A stretch of 64,000 bases of DNA, taken from an uncultured Sphingomonadaceae bacterium (GTDB lineage Bacteria; Pseudomonadota; Alphaproteobacteria; Sphingomonadales; Sphingomonadaceae). Positions within the stretch are counted from its first letter, which is position 1. Every line of letters begins with the position of its first letter. Made by a program: the position numbers and the translations under genes. Below the pieces are notes generated by a model. It had not been told where the DNA came from. It saw nothing but the letters and a program-made list of their open reading frames with translations, and ran no database searches. This document shows positions 48,813 to 57,344 of this stretch, piece after piece. The DNA is taken from assembly GCA_947258815.1 (NCBI GenBank), contig CAMYJW010000028.1:1-64000 (forward strand), in the 5' to 3' direction.

Positions 48813-48964
48813 GGAGCAGACTCGACTTTCGCTTCAGTTGGGGCGGCCCTAGTCCGGCCATGCGCAAGGCGCAAGTGGTGACCGGGCCAATTCCGCAAGT
48901 TGATACCCGGTGTTTTGCCTTCGCACGGGGCCGGATCACAAGATGACATGCCCAGGCCCGGACA

Positions 48965-48993
48965 TTGCCATTGCCGCGCCGCAACATTATGTC
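48965..48993 (+). promoter_or_regulatory. Candidate sigma-70-type promoter for the thiolase gene
   Basis: TTGCCA (48965-48970), a 17-base spacer and TATGTC (48988-48993) lie 44 bases before the thiolase ATG in the divergent gap with nuoA. The -35 matches 5 of 6 and the -10 half of the consensus. Confidence 0.35.
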
Positions 48994-49036
48994 GCCTGTT
49001 CACACTGATTAACGCCATTTGAAAGACAACGCAGCC

Positions 49037-50230
49037 ATGGCCCAGATTTCCGCCGCCGATCCGATTGTAATCCTTTCCTATGCCAGAACGCCGATGGGCG
49101 GCCTGCAAGGCGTATTCTCCGATGTTTCCGCCACCGACCTTGGTGCCACCGCAGTCAGGGCCGCAGTCGAACAAGGGGGCATTGCAGGTGACGAGATCGA
49201 CCGCATCTATATGGGATGCGTGCTTCCGGCCGGACTGGGGCAGGCCCCCGCCCGTCAGGCAGCGCTGAAAGCGGGACTGCCCAAATCGGTTGAAGCAACC
49301 ACGGTCAACAAGGTCTGTGGATCGGGTATGCAAACGGTCATCATGGGTGCCGAAGCACTGGCGAGCGGCTCTGTCGATTATGTTGTCGCGGGCGGTATGG
49401 AAAGCATGACCAACGCCCCCTATCTGCTGAAAAAGCATCGCGCGGGCGCACGCGCCGGGCACGATACGGCATATGATCACATGTTCCTCGATGGGCTCGA
49501 AGATGCCTACGAAGGCGCGTCGATGGGGTCTTTCGCGCAAGTTGTGGCCGATGAATACCAGCTCACACGCGAAGCACAGGACGAATACGCCATCGAATCG
49601 CTGCGCCGCGCGCAGGAAACGATTGCCAACGGCGGTTTTGACAGCGAGATCGTTCCGGTAACGGTAAAATCCCGCAAGGGCGAAACTGTCGTCGATACTG
49701 ATGAACAACCCGGCAAGGGGCGGCCCGACAAGATACCGGCGCTGCGCCCCGCATTTGCCAAGGACGGAACGATCACCGCCGCCAGTTCAAGCTCTATCTC
49801 CGATGGTGCCGCCGCGGTTGTGCTGACACGCCAAAGCATTGCCCAGGCGAAGGGATTGACCCCGGTGGCACAGGTTGTTGCCATTGCCGCGCACGCGCAC
49901 GAGCCCGAGAAATTCACAACAACACCGATCAATGCGGTCAGAAAAGTGATCGAAAGCGCCGGCTGGACCATCGACGATGTCGATCTGTTCGAGCTGAACG
50001 AGGCGTTTGCATGTGTGCCGATGTTCGCCATGCGCGACCTTGGAATTTCGCACGACAAGGTCAACGTGCATGGCGGTGCCACGGCGCTGGGCCATCCGAT
50101 CGGCGCATCGGGAACCCGGATTATCGCGACCCTGATCGGCGCGCTCAGGCACAAAGGTCTGAAACGCGGTGTCGCTTCGCTTTGCATCGGCGGCGGCGAA
50201 GCAACGGCTGTCGCGATCGAACTGGCCTGA
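49037..50230 (+). CDS. Acetyl-CoA acetyltransferase (thiolase)
   Basis: The 397-residue product has the full thiolase set: the nucleophile Cys in VNKVCGSGMQTVIMG (about 95), the His in NVHGGATALGHPIGASG (about 353) and the second Cys in ASLCIGGGEATAVAI (about 383). It condenses two acetyl-CoA or cleaves acetoacetyl-CoA. Without neighbouring phaB/phaC or crotonase genes, the pathway (storage polymer, ketone bodies or degradation) is open. The start is ATG 49037. Confidence 0.95.
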   Translation: MAQISAADPIVILSYARTPMGGLQGVFSDVSATDLGATAVRAAVEQGGIAGDEIDRIYMGCVLPAGLGQAPARQAALKAGLPKSVEATTVNKVCGSGMQTVIMGAEALASGSVDYVVAGGMESMTNAPYLLKKHRAGARAGHDTAYDHMFLDGLEDAYEGASMGSFAQVVADEYQLTREAQDEYAIESLRRAQETIANGGFDSEIVPVTVKSRKGETVVDTDEQPGKGRPDKIPALRPAFAKDGTITAASSSSISDGAAAVVLTRQSIAQAKGLTPVAQVVAIAAHAHEPEKFTTTPINAVRKVIESAGWTIDDVDLFELNEAFACVPMFAMRDLGISHDKVNVHGGATALGHPIGASGTRIIATLIGALRHKGLKRGVASLCIGGGEATAVAIELA

Positions 50231-50306
50231 CAACGCAGAGCACCTGCGCTTGCCGGTAAATGCCGGCCATGTTAGCCAGATCGGCCAACAACAGGAAACA
50301 CAGCTC

Positions 50307-50717
50307 ATGCGCAAGATTGCAACCATCGCTTCGCTCGCCCTGCTCGGCACTGCCCTCTCCGCGTGCGGCAGCCCCGACCCTGCAACCGATGCCAGTGCAG
50401 ACGAAGCCGCCGCCACCGAAGATGCCGCAGCTTCGGAAGAGGTTACAGAGCTTATGATTGGCGAAATGGCCATCACATATCCTGATGGCACCGCCGTAAG
50501 CCTCACCGTTCACGAAGACGGCACGTATTCAAGAGTGGTAGGAGACGGCCTGCCAACAGCCGGCATCGCCAAGATCGTTGACGGCAAAGTGTGCTTTGAT
50601 CCTTCAGGTGCGGATGAAGCGGTTTGCTGGAGCAAGGGACCAACCGCGGAAGATGGCAGCTTCACGGCCACCAGCGATGAAGGTGTCGCCGTTACCGTGC
50701 AGACGCCCGCCGAATAA
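50307..50717 (+). CDS. Putative lipoprotein, unknown function
   Basis: The 136-residue product has a lipoprotein signal peptide ending in the lipobox LSAC (Cys at 20). A low-complexity Asp/Glu/Ala stretch (about 24-46) follows, then a small beta-rich domain (MAITYPDGTAVSLTVHEDGT to CFDPSGADEAVCW) with a Cys pair that could form a disulfide. It is probably outer-membrane anchored. It lies 76 bases after the thiolase gene. No family recognised. Confidence 0.75.
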   Translation: MRKIATIASLALLGTALSACGSPDPATDASADEAAATEDAAASEEVTELMIGEMAITYPDGTAVSLTVHEDGTYSRVVGDGLPTAGIAKIVDGKVCFDPSGADEAVCWSKGPTAEDGSFTATSDEGVAVTVQTPAE

Positions 50718-50787
50718 ATCGCAAAAAAGCGGGTGAGCCTTTGATTCGGCCAGGCGCAAGTCAGGCTCCGTCTCTCAGGCCCTGTCC

Positions 50788-51258
50788 CTAAGGCTCGCCC
50801 GCACCCCACAAACGGCCTTCGCTGACGACGCCCTTGTGCCGACCCACGGTGAATCCGCACCAGCTGTCTTTGCATTTTCCAAGCCTGCCGACCACGCCGG
50901 GCTGCAACCGCCAGGCCAGCTTACCCTCCGGCCCTGTTGTGTCGCGCATTTCGGCCAGCCCTTCGCCGGTGACAATCGCAGTGCGTTCGCGGCTCAGGAA
51001 CCTTCCCAGCATCCAGCCCTGAACGCCATCGGGATCTTCAACCAGCCGCCAGCCTTCCTTGCGGCGCAATACCTTGAGCGGAAGTTGCTCACGCTCATAG
51101 ACCCATTCGATACGATAACTTGTGCCGGGGCCGACCCGCATGTTGATCGTGCTGACCCTGATCGAGGCCCAGTAAGGGACCTCCTTGCTTTGCGCGCGGG
51201 CCGGAGCACCTGCCGCAAGGCCAAGCAAGACAAGACATGAAATCGCAATTCTTATCAT
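50788..51258 (-). CDS. Secreted bacterial SH3-domain protein
   Basis: The 156-residue product has an N-terminal signal peptide (IAISCLVLLGLAAGAPARAQ). A bacterial SH3 domain begins WASIRVSTINMRVGPGTSYR (about 34-54) and has WRLVEDPDGVQGWML. A second half-domain (about 105-150) with a Cys pair (GKCKDSWCGF) resembles another SH3 repeat. Such periplasmic proteins bind cell-wall peptides or partner proteins. The start may be ATG 51258 or 51270. It converges on the lipoprotein gene. Confidence 0.85.
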   Translation of the reverse strand: MIRIAISCLVLLGLAAGAPARAQSKEVPYWASIRVSTINMRVGPGTSYRIEWVYEREQLPLKVLRRKEGWRLVEDPDGVQGWMLGRFLSRERTAIVTGEGLAEMRDTTGPEGKLAWRLQPGVVGRLGKCKDSWCGFTVGRHKGVVSEGRLWGAGEP

Positions 51259-51368
51259 CGCAAGGTGCATACCGCCGAGCGGTTGCCTTGTCCAAGGCTG
51301 TGTCCGATCGGATCAGCAGCTTCGCATTGCTTGACCAGATTGGCAGCGCGCATTAGCCCTTTTGCGGG

Positions 51369-52388
51369 ATGTCAGTAGTCACAGAATCGAACCTTGCGCA
51401 CAGGATTGAAGGGAAGCCGCGTATCGTGGTGACCAGCCGGCTGCGTCCCGAAAACGAAGCCCGCATGAGCGAACTGTTCGATGCGCGCCTGAATCCGGAC
51501 GACAAGCCGCTGAGCCGCGAAGCGATCCTTGAAGCGGTCAAGGAGTGCGATGTTCTCGTCCCCACCGTTACCGATGCCATCGATGCCGAACTGATCGCGG
51601 CGGCGGGCGATCGGCTGGGACTTATCGCCAACTATGGAGCCGGTTACGAACATATCGATATCAAGGCCGCAACCGCGCGCGGGATCATGGTGACAAACAC
51701 GCCAGCCGTGTTCACCGAAGACACCGCCGACCTGACCATGGGGCTGCTCATTTCCACGACCCGGAGGCTTGGCGAAGGCGAACGGGTTCTGCGCAACGGG
51801 GACTGGTCTGGCTGGGGCCCCAATGCCGATCTTGGCCATTGCATCGGCGGCAAGCAGCTTGGCATCGTCGGCATGGGCAGGATCGGACGTGCGGTCGCGC
51901 GGCGCGCGAACGCGTTCGGCATGAAGATCGTTTACCACAATCGTCGGCAGCTCCAGTCAGCCGTTGAACAGGAGTTGCGTGCGCGGTTCGAACCCGATCT
52001 CGACAAACTGATCGCCGAGGCGGACATTCTTTCGCTTCATTGTCCCGCCACGCCCGAAACGCATCACCTGCTTGACGCCCGGCGCATCGCATCGATGAAG
52101 CCGACATCCTACATAGTGAACACTGCGCGCGGCCAGTTGATTGACGAAGAAGCGCTCATCCAGGCTCTCGCTCAAGGCGGCATCTGCGGCGCCGGGCTTG
52201 ATGTCTATGAAACTGAACCCAACGTCGATCCGCGCCTGCTTGCCTTGCCCAACGTTGTCGCCCTGCCCCATCTTGGTTCGGCAACCTATGAAGGCCGCGA
52301 GGAGGCCGGGAACAAGATCATCGCGAATATCAAGGCCTGGGCTGATGGCCACCGCCCGCCCGATCAGGTTCTGGTAAGTCTGACCTGA
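51369..52388 (+). CDS. D-isomer-specific 2-hydroxyacid dehydrogenase (glyoxylate/hydroxypyruvate reductase type)
   Basis: The 339-residue product has the Rossmann motif LGIVGMGRIGRAVARRANAF (about 163-183). The catalytic residues are Arg in VNTARGQLIDEE, Glu in DVYETEPNVDP and His in ALPHLGSATYEGREEAG. It reduces glyoxylate or hydroxypyruvate with NAD(P)H, or does the reverse on D-glycerate. The SNRRQ-type NADPH-loop area reads HNRRQLQ, suggesting NADPH preference. The substrate is inferred from family resemblance. Confidence 0.92.
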   Translation: MSVVTESNLAHRIEGKPRIVVTSRLRPENEARMSELFDARLNPDDKPLSREAILEAVKECDVLVPTVTDAIDAELIAAAGDRLGLIANYGAGYEHIDIKAATARGIMVTNTPAVFTEDTADLTMGLLISTTRRLGEGERVLRNGDWSGWGPNADLGHCIGGKQLGIVGMGRIGRAVARRANAFGMKIVYHNRRQLQSAVEQELRARFEPDLDKLIAEADILSLHCPATPETHHLLDARRIASMKPTSYIVNTARGQLIDEEALIQALAQGGICGAGLDVYETEPNVDPRLLALPNVVALPHLGSATYEGREEAGNKIIANIKAWADGHRPPDQVLVSLT

Positions 52389-52424
52389 CCCCGCCCTGGG
52401 GGATGACGAACAAATTGCCCGCAA

Positions 52425-52438
52425 TGCGACTTGTCGCA
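52425..52438. repeat. Short palindrome upstream of amtB
   Basis: TGCGAC-TT-GTCGCA is a perfect 6-bp inverted repeat about 80 bases before the amtB ATG. It could be an operator; no known consensus was matched. Confidence 0.4.
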
Positions 52439-52516
52439 AGCGCTGTTCTTGTCCTACAAGCTCTGGATCACAGTGATACGCTCAAACAAGGGCGAGACGA
52501 AGCGGGGGACTTTCAT

Positions 52517-53821
52517 ATGCGCAAACTGCGCTCTTTTTTCGCGATGATGTGTGTAGCGGGTTGGCCCGCGGTCGGTCTGGCACAGGACGGCCAGATTGAT
52601 GTTGCCGATTCGGGCGATACGGCATGGATACTGGTTTCCGCCGCTCTGGTCCTGATGATGACAATGCCAGGCCTTTCGCTGTTTTACGGCGGACTGGTCA
52701 GGGCGAAGAACTTCCTTTCGGTTCTCGTCCAGTGCGGCGCTGTCGCAGGGATTGCCTCGCTGTTGTGGATAGCTGTCGGTTATACGCTGGCGTTTGGAGA
52801 TGTAACCAACGGATGGCTCGGCGCTGGTAATGCTTGGATGCTTGCCGAACTTGGCAACGTGCGTGACGGCCTGCTCGTTCCCGAAAGCAGCTTCGCGCTG
52901 TTCCAGATGACATTCGCAGCAATCACCCCGGCGCTGATGGTCGGCGCATGGGTTGATCGTGCGCGGTTCGGCTGGGTCATCGGATTTTGCGCGCTGTGGG
53001 GCCTGATCGTTTACGCACCGGTCGCGCACTGGGTGTGGGGCGGCGGCTGGCTGTCCAGCATGTTCGGAACGCTCGATTTTGCAGGCGGCATCGTCGTCCA
53101 CACCACGGCAGGCGTGTCTGCTCTGGTTGTTGCGATGATGCTGGGCAAGCGGCTCGGGTTTCCCAAAAGCCTGATTCTGCCGCACAGCCCCTCGTTGACG
53201 ATGGCTGGTGCTGCTTTGCTCTGGGTTGGCTGGTTCGGGTTCAATGGCGGATCGGCGCTGGCGGCGAACGACGATGCCGCTTCGGCCATCATCAACACCC
53301 ATGCTGCCGCGTCCGCCGCCGCTCTTGTGTGGATTCTGCTTGAGAAATTTCTTGTCGGAAAACCCACCAGTGTCGGCTTTGCAACCGGTGCGATTGCCGG
53401 TCTGGCAACGGTCACCCCTGCTGCGGGCTTTATTTCTCCGGGCGCGGCGATACTGTTCGGCGCCGTCGCGGCGATCATCTGTTACGGCGCGATCCAGTTG
53501 GTGAAGCAGAAACTGCACATCGACGATTCGCTCGACGTGTTCGCTGTCCACGGCGTTGGCGGGATGACCGGAACGCTGCTGCTGGCCTTCTTCCTGTCTG
53601 AAGGTCTTGGCGGGACCGGCTATGCCGAGGGCATGACGATGAGCAGCCAGTTCATCGCCCAGCTTGTTGGCGTGGGCGTTACGATCGTGTGGTCGGCCGT
53701 GCTCACCGTAGTCATCGCGCTGATGGTGTCGGTGGTATTCCCGATGCGCATTTCAGAGGATGAAGAGCGCGAGGGTCTGGATATCTCCAGCCATGGCGAG
53801 CGCGCCTGGGAACTGGACTGA
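52517..53821 (+). CDS. amtB: Ammonium transporter AmtB
   Basis: The 434-residue product starts with a signal peptide (ending about residue 23, GLAQ), as usual in AmtB. About 11 membrane helices follow. Family hallmarks are ALVLMMTMPGLSLFYGGLVR, the cytoplasmic-gate region FAGGIVVHTTAGVSALV (first twin His) and VFAVHGVGGMTGTLL (second twin His). It conducts ammonium into the cell. The start is ATG 52517, preceded by a GGGGGA. No glnK/PII gene lies next to it here, which is unusual since glnK-amtB pairs are common. Confidence 0.96.
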   Translation: MRKLRSFFAMMCVAGWPAVGLAQDGQIDVADSGDTAWILVSAALVLMMTMPGLSLFYGGLVRAKNFLSVLVQCGAVAGIASLLWIAVGYTLAFGDVTNGWLGAGNAWMLAELGNVRDGLLVPESSFALFQMTFAAITPALMVGAWVDRARFGWVIGFCALWGLIVYAPVAHWVWGGGWLSSMFGTLDFAGGIVVHTTAGVSALVVAMMLGKRLGFPKSLILPHSPSLTMAGAALLWVGWFGFNGGSALAANDDAASAIINTHAAASAAALVWILLEKFLVGKPTSVGFATGAIAGLATVTPAAGFISPGAAILFGAVAAIICYGAIQLVKQKLHIDDSLDVFAVHGVGGMTGTLLLAFFLSEGLGGTGYAEGMTMSSQFIAQLVGVGVTIVWSAVLTVVIALMVSVVFPMRISEDEEREGLDISSHGERAWELD

Positions 53822-53828
53822 CAACATC

Positions 53829-53872
53829 GGAGGCCGTTCCCGCCTGGGGGAACGGCCTCTCGGTTGTTTCAG
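53829..53872 (+). terminator. Rho-independent terminator after amtB
   Basis: A perfect 12-bp stem GAGGCCGTTCCC/GGGAACGGCCTC (53830-53841 and 53848-53859) with a 6-base loop lies 8 bases after the amtB stop, followed by a T-containing stretch (CGGTTGTTTC). Confidence 0.8.
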
Positions 53873-53940
53873 TAAATTCGGATCAGGTTATCAGAATCGA
53901 AAAGGCAACGCTTGCGCGCCGCGCAGGCTTTGCCCGCACT

Positions 53941-55347
53941 TCAATCTCCGGTCAGAATGCGATCGACCAGTTCCTTCACTGACGGCGTATAATTGTTCGA
54001 ATAGAACGGGTCCTGCTTGAAGCGATAGGCCGCGTGGCCCGCAAACATCAGGTTGTTGTCAACCGGCCCGCCATGCGCGATGTCCTGAAGCGTTTTCTGG
54101 ATACAGAAGCTGCGTGGATCGGCCAGCCTGCCGGTGGTGAAATCGTCATGGTCTTTCCATGAGGAAAAGCCGCAATGCGAAAGGCAGCCCATGCAATCCG
54201 CCTGATCCTTGCGGATCATCGCCCGCGTTTCGCCATCGACGAAAATCAGCGTATCGTCCGGCGTTTTGAGAGCATGATCCTGCCCCTGCGCGGCCCATGA
54301 CCGCGCACGATCGCGATCCTTGGGCGTCACCCAGAAATTCTTGCCTTTAACGCCAACGTCAAGCTGCACGGTGTGTTCACCCGCTTCGACTTTGGAATAT
54401 GGGATCTGGCGTTCGGAGCGCGCTTCAAGTTCGCGCAGAAACGGCGTGCGCACCGCGGACGAATAAAATCCGGTGGGCGAGAAACGATGAAGCAGAACAT
54501 CGCCGGGCTCAAGCTCGCGCAGGCGATCCTTCCAGCCTTGCGGGATCGGGCTTTCATGCGTCAGCAACGGGCGCGTGCCGAACTGAAAAGCGATCTGGCC
54601 CAGTTCGGGATTGTCGATCCAGTCTTCCCATTCGCGCAGATACCAGACACCGCCCGCCATGATGATCGGCACGCTGTCCGCGATCCCTTCCTTGCGCATC
54701 GTATCGCGCAGGGCCTTGACGCGTGGATAGGGATCTTCCGGCTTGAGGGGATCTTCCGCGTTGGACAGGCCATTATGTCCGCCTGCCAGCCAGGGATCTT
54801 CATAGACAACCGCCGCCATCAGTTCCGAAACCTTGTGATAGGCGCGCTTCCACAGCGCCCGAAACGCCCGGCCCGAACTGATGATCGGCAGATAATGCAC
54901 ATCGAAACGCTGCGCGATTTCGCTAAGCTTGTAGGGCATTCCCGCGCCGCACGTCACACCCGTGACCAGCCCGCGCGTCTTTTCCAGAACGCCTTCGAGC
55001 ACCGCTTGCGCGCCGCCCATTTCCCACAACACATTGATGTTGATCGCGCCCTTGCCATTCGAAATGTCGTACGCGCGTTTGACCTGCTCCACAGCGCCAT
55101 CAATTGCGTACTGGATCAACTCTTCGTGCCGCTCCCGCCGGGTCATCGCATTGTAAATCTGCGGGATGATCTTGCCTTCGGCATCGTAGCTGTCCGCGTT
55201 GACAGCGCTGACCGTGCCGATGCCGCCCGCAGCGGCCCACGCGCCGGAGCTGGCATGGTTCGTCGCTGCAACGCCCTTTCCACCCTCGATCAGCGGCCAG
55301 ACTTCGCGTCCGCCATAGGAAATCGGTTTGAGGCCTTTGAAACTCAT
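53941..55347 (-). CDS. Nitronate monooxygenase-like flavoprotein with Cys-rich C-terminal extension
   Basis: This 468-residue TIM-barrel flavoenzyme shows AATNHASSGAWAAAGGIGTV near the start, VTCGAGMPYKLSEIA (about 130), YEDPWLAGGHNGLSN (FMN/active-site region, about 190) and VPIIMAGGVWYLREW. NMOs oxidise toxic alkyl nitronates. The last about 110 residues are unusual: DCMGCLSHCGFSSW plus a later Cys (RSFCIQK) give a four-Cys pattern that could bind an iron-sulfur cluster or zinc. The real substrate may therefore differ from that of NMO. It lies 30 bases after the methyltransferase gene. Confidence 0.82.
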   Translation of the reverse strand: MSFKGLKPISYGGREVWPLIEGGKGVAATNHASSGAWAAAGGIGTVSAVNADSYDAEGKIIPQIYNAMTRRERHEELIQYAIDGAVEQVKRAYDISNGKGAININVLWEMGGAQAVLEGVLEKTRGLVTGVTCGAGMPYKLSEIAQRFDVHYLPIISSGRAFRALWKRAYHKVSELMAAVVYEDPWLAGGHNGLSNAEDPLKPEDPYPRVKALRDTMRKEGIADSVPIIMAGGVWYLREWEDWIDNPELGQIAFQFGTRPLLTHESPIPQGWKDRLRELEPGDVLLHRFSPTGFYSSAVRTPFLRELEARSERQIPYSKVEAGEHTVQLDVGVKGKNFWVTPKDRDRARSWAAQGQDHALKTPDDTLIFVDGETRAMIRKDQADCMGCLSHCGFSSWKDHDDFTTGRLADPRSFCIQKTLQDIAHGGPVDNNLMFAGHAAYRFKQDPFYSNNYTPSVKELVDRILTGD

Positions 55348-55377
55348 TGTGGTTTTGTCTTTCCCTATGGTGCCCGA

Positions 55378-56115
55378 TCAGGACTTTTGCGCTGCCAGTT
55401 TGTCGGCAAGGCGGCAAGGCTTGATGTGATCCGGCGCAGGCCTTTCGCCTGCCACCTCGAATTGCGCATAATATCCCTGAAGCGCGGGTTTACGAACAAA
55501 TTCGGCCAGACGAAAGCCCACAGCCTCAAATTCGCAGAACAGCAGCGCTGGCGGAATACCGTGCTTGTCAGTCGCGCGGTCGACATCGACGACGATGACT
55601 TTACCCCCCTCGCGCAAAGCCGGACGCAAGCGCCAAAGGAACGCGAAAGGTTCGTTCACTTCGTGATACATGTGGACAAGAAATATCCTGTCAAAGCTCG
55701 CCTCGGGCAGCCGGGGGTCGTCCACCCCGCCCAGCTTGATTGAAACGTTGTCCAGTCGTTCCCGTTCCACACGCAGGCCCAGTTCGCGCAAGGCATCTTC
55801 ATCGATGTCCTGCGCCAGCACCCTGCCCTTGTTGCCAACGCGTTCCGCCAGGCGCACGGTGTAATAGCCCTCACCAGCACCAATATCGGCGACAGTCATT
55901 CCTTCACCGATCTCGGCAAGATCCATCACCGTTTGTGCTTCGTTGACACTGTCGCGCTGGGTTTCAGTTGAAAACCGGTTTTCGCCGGGCGTTGACACCG
56001 GGCGATCCGCACGGGGGAATGCACGCGCGGTTTCAGGCCGGTCATCATCTTTCGACGCCGGCTTGCAGCCTGCAAGCAATGCGACTGAAACAAGGACGAG
56101 CGCCGCAAGCCTCAA
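55378..56115 (-). CDS. Class I SAM methyltransferase with lipoprotein signal peptide
   Basis: The 245-residue product opens with MRLAALVLVSVALLAGCKPA, a clear lipobox (LAGC, Cys at 17). The methyltransferase domain has EGMTVADIGAGEGYYTVRLA (SAM loop) and DRIFLVHMYHEVNEPFAFLW. If exported, the domain would be in the periplasm, where SAM is not known to be available, so function is unclear. Its ATG overlaps the prfB stop by four bases. Confidence 0.85.
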   Translation of the reverse strand: MRLAALVLVSVALLAGCKPASKDDDRPETARAFPRADRPVSTPGENRFSTETQRDSVNEAQTVMDLAEIGEGMTVADIGAGEGYYTVRLAERVGNKGRVLAQDIDEDALRELGLRVERERLDNVSIKLGGVDDPRLPEASFDRIFLVHMYHEVNEPFAFLWRLRPALREGGKVIVVDVDRATDKHGIPPALLFCEFEAVGFRLAEFVRKPALQGYYAQFEVAGERPAPDHIKPCRLADKLAAQKS

Positions 56116-57239
56116 TCGATGTCCTCCACATCAACCGCCTCACCGGTCACACGCTGCGCAAGCGCGGCAGCCATGAACGCATCGAGATCACCATCGAGCA
56201 CATCGTCCGGGCTGGTCGAAACCACACCCGTGCGCAGATCCTTGACCTGCTGATATGGCTGCAACACATATGACCGGATCTGGTGGCCCCACCCGATCTC
56301 GGTCTTTTCCTGATACTCACCCGCCGCTTCCGCTTCGCGCCGCGCCAGTTCGGCTTCATAAAGCCGCGCCTTGAGCATGCTCATCGCGGCGGCCCGGTTC
56401 TTGTGCTGGGAGCGATCGTTCTGGTTGGCGACAACGATCCCGGTAGGAATGTGCGTGATGCGAACCGCAGAGTCAGTGGTGTTGACGTGCTGACCGCCCG
56501 CGCCAGACGCGCGATATGTATCGATGCGCAAGTCCGATTCGTTGATTTCAATGTCGATATCATCGTCAATCACCGGATAGACCCAGACGCTTGAAAAGCT
56601 GGTGTGACGCCGCGCCGAACTGTCATACGGGCTGATCCGCACCAGCCGGTGCACGCCACTTTCGGTCTTTGCGTAACCATAAGCGTTCTCGCCCTTGATC
56701 AGCATCGTGCAGCTTTTGATCCCGGCCTGTTCGCCCGAGTGATACTCTGCCATTTCAACCTTGTATCCGCGTCGCTCTGCCCAGCGGGTGTACATGCGCT
56801 GCAGCATTTCGGCCCAGTCCTGGCTTTCGGTGCCACCCGCGCCAGCATGGACTTCGAGATAGGCATCGTTCGCATCGGCTTCACCTGCAAGCAGCGCCTG
56901 AACCTTGTCCGCATCGGCGCGGTCGGCCAGCGCGGCAAGCGATTCGTGCCCTTCGTCGACCGTCGCCTCGTCGCCCTCTTCCTCACCCATTTCGATGAAT
57001 TCGATGGCGTCGGCCATTTCCTGGCTGATGTCGTTCACCGTGCCGATCGCCGATTCCAGCCGGCGACGTTCGCGCATGACGCTTTCGGCCTGTTTGGGAT
57101 CGTCCCACAATGTGGAATCCTCAACCCTGGCGTTGAGTTCATCAAGCCGACGCACCGCGCGATCCCAATCGAGCGACCGGCGCACGAGCGCCAATGCTGC
57201 CTCGATCCGGTCTATACTGGCCTGCCCTTCGGCGCGCAT
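56112..57239 (-). CDS. prfB: Peptide chain release factor 2
   Basis: The 375-residue product has the peptidyl-hydrolysis motif GAGGQHVNTTDSAVRI (about 248) and the stop-codon-reading region (SPYDSSARRHTSFSS, about 200). RF2 releases peptides at UGA and UAA. The gene reads in one frame; the self-regulatory frameshift found in E. coli prfB near codon 25 is absent. The start is ATG 57239. Confidence 0.97.
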   Translation of the reverse strand: MRAEGQASIDRIEAALALVRRSLDWDRAVRRLDELNARVEDSTLWDDPKQAESVMRERRRLESAIGTVNDISQEMADAIEFIEMGEEEGDEATVDEGHESLAALADRADADKVQALLAGEADANDAYLEVHAGAGGTESQDWAEMLQRMYTRWAERRGYKVEMAEYHSGEQAGIKSCTMLIKGENAYGYAKTESGVHRLVRISPYDSSARRHTSFSSVWVYPVIDDDIDIEINESDLRIDTYRASGAGGQHVNTTDSAVRITHIPTGIVVANQNDRSQHKNRAAAMSMLKARLYEAELARREAEAAGEYQEKTEIGWGHQIRSYVLQPYQQVKDLRTGVVSTSPDDVLDGDLDAFMAAALAQRVTGEAVDVEDID

Positions 57240-57290
57240 CGCTGTTCTCTTTCGTGACTGTGAAAGGACGCGCGTTAGCGGGAATGCTGC

Positions 57291-57324
57291 AAAAGGAAAA
57301 GCCCGCCTCTTCCAAGGCGGGCCT
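57291..57324 (-). terminator. Rho-independent terminator of the PEP-CTERM gene
   Basis: On the minus strand GCCCGCC pairs with GGCGGGC (57301-57307 and 57316-57322) over an 8-base loop, and TTTTCCTTTT follows. It lies 21 bases past the stop of the PEP-CTERM gene and before prfB. Confidence 0.85.
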
Positions 57325-57344
57325 TCAGACCGGGCGAAGCGGCA

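Noticed and set aside
52454..53551. 365-residue minus-strand frame
   Set aside because: Antisense of amtB, with no hydrophobic or domain pattern of its own.
54373..55743. 456-residue plus-strand frame
   Set aside because: Antisense of the nitronate monooxygenase-like and methyltransferase genes.
57100..57239. Programmed frameshift in prfB
   Set aside because: Looked for the in-frame TGA near codon 25 seen in E. coli; the gene is open in a single frame.
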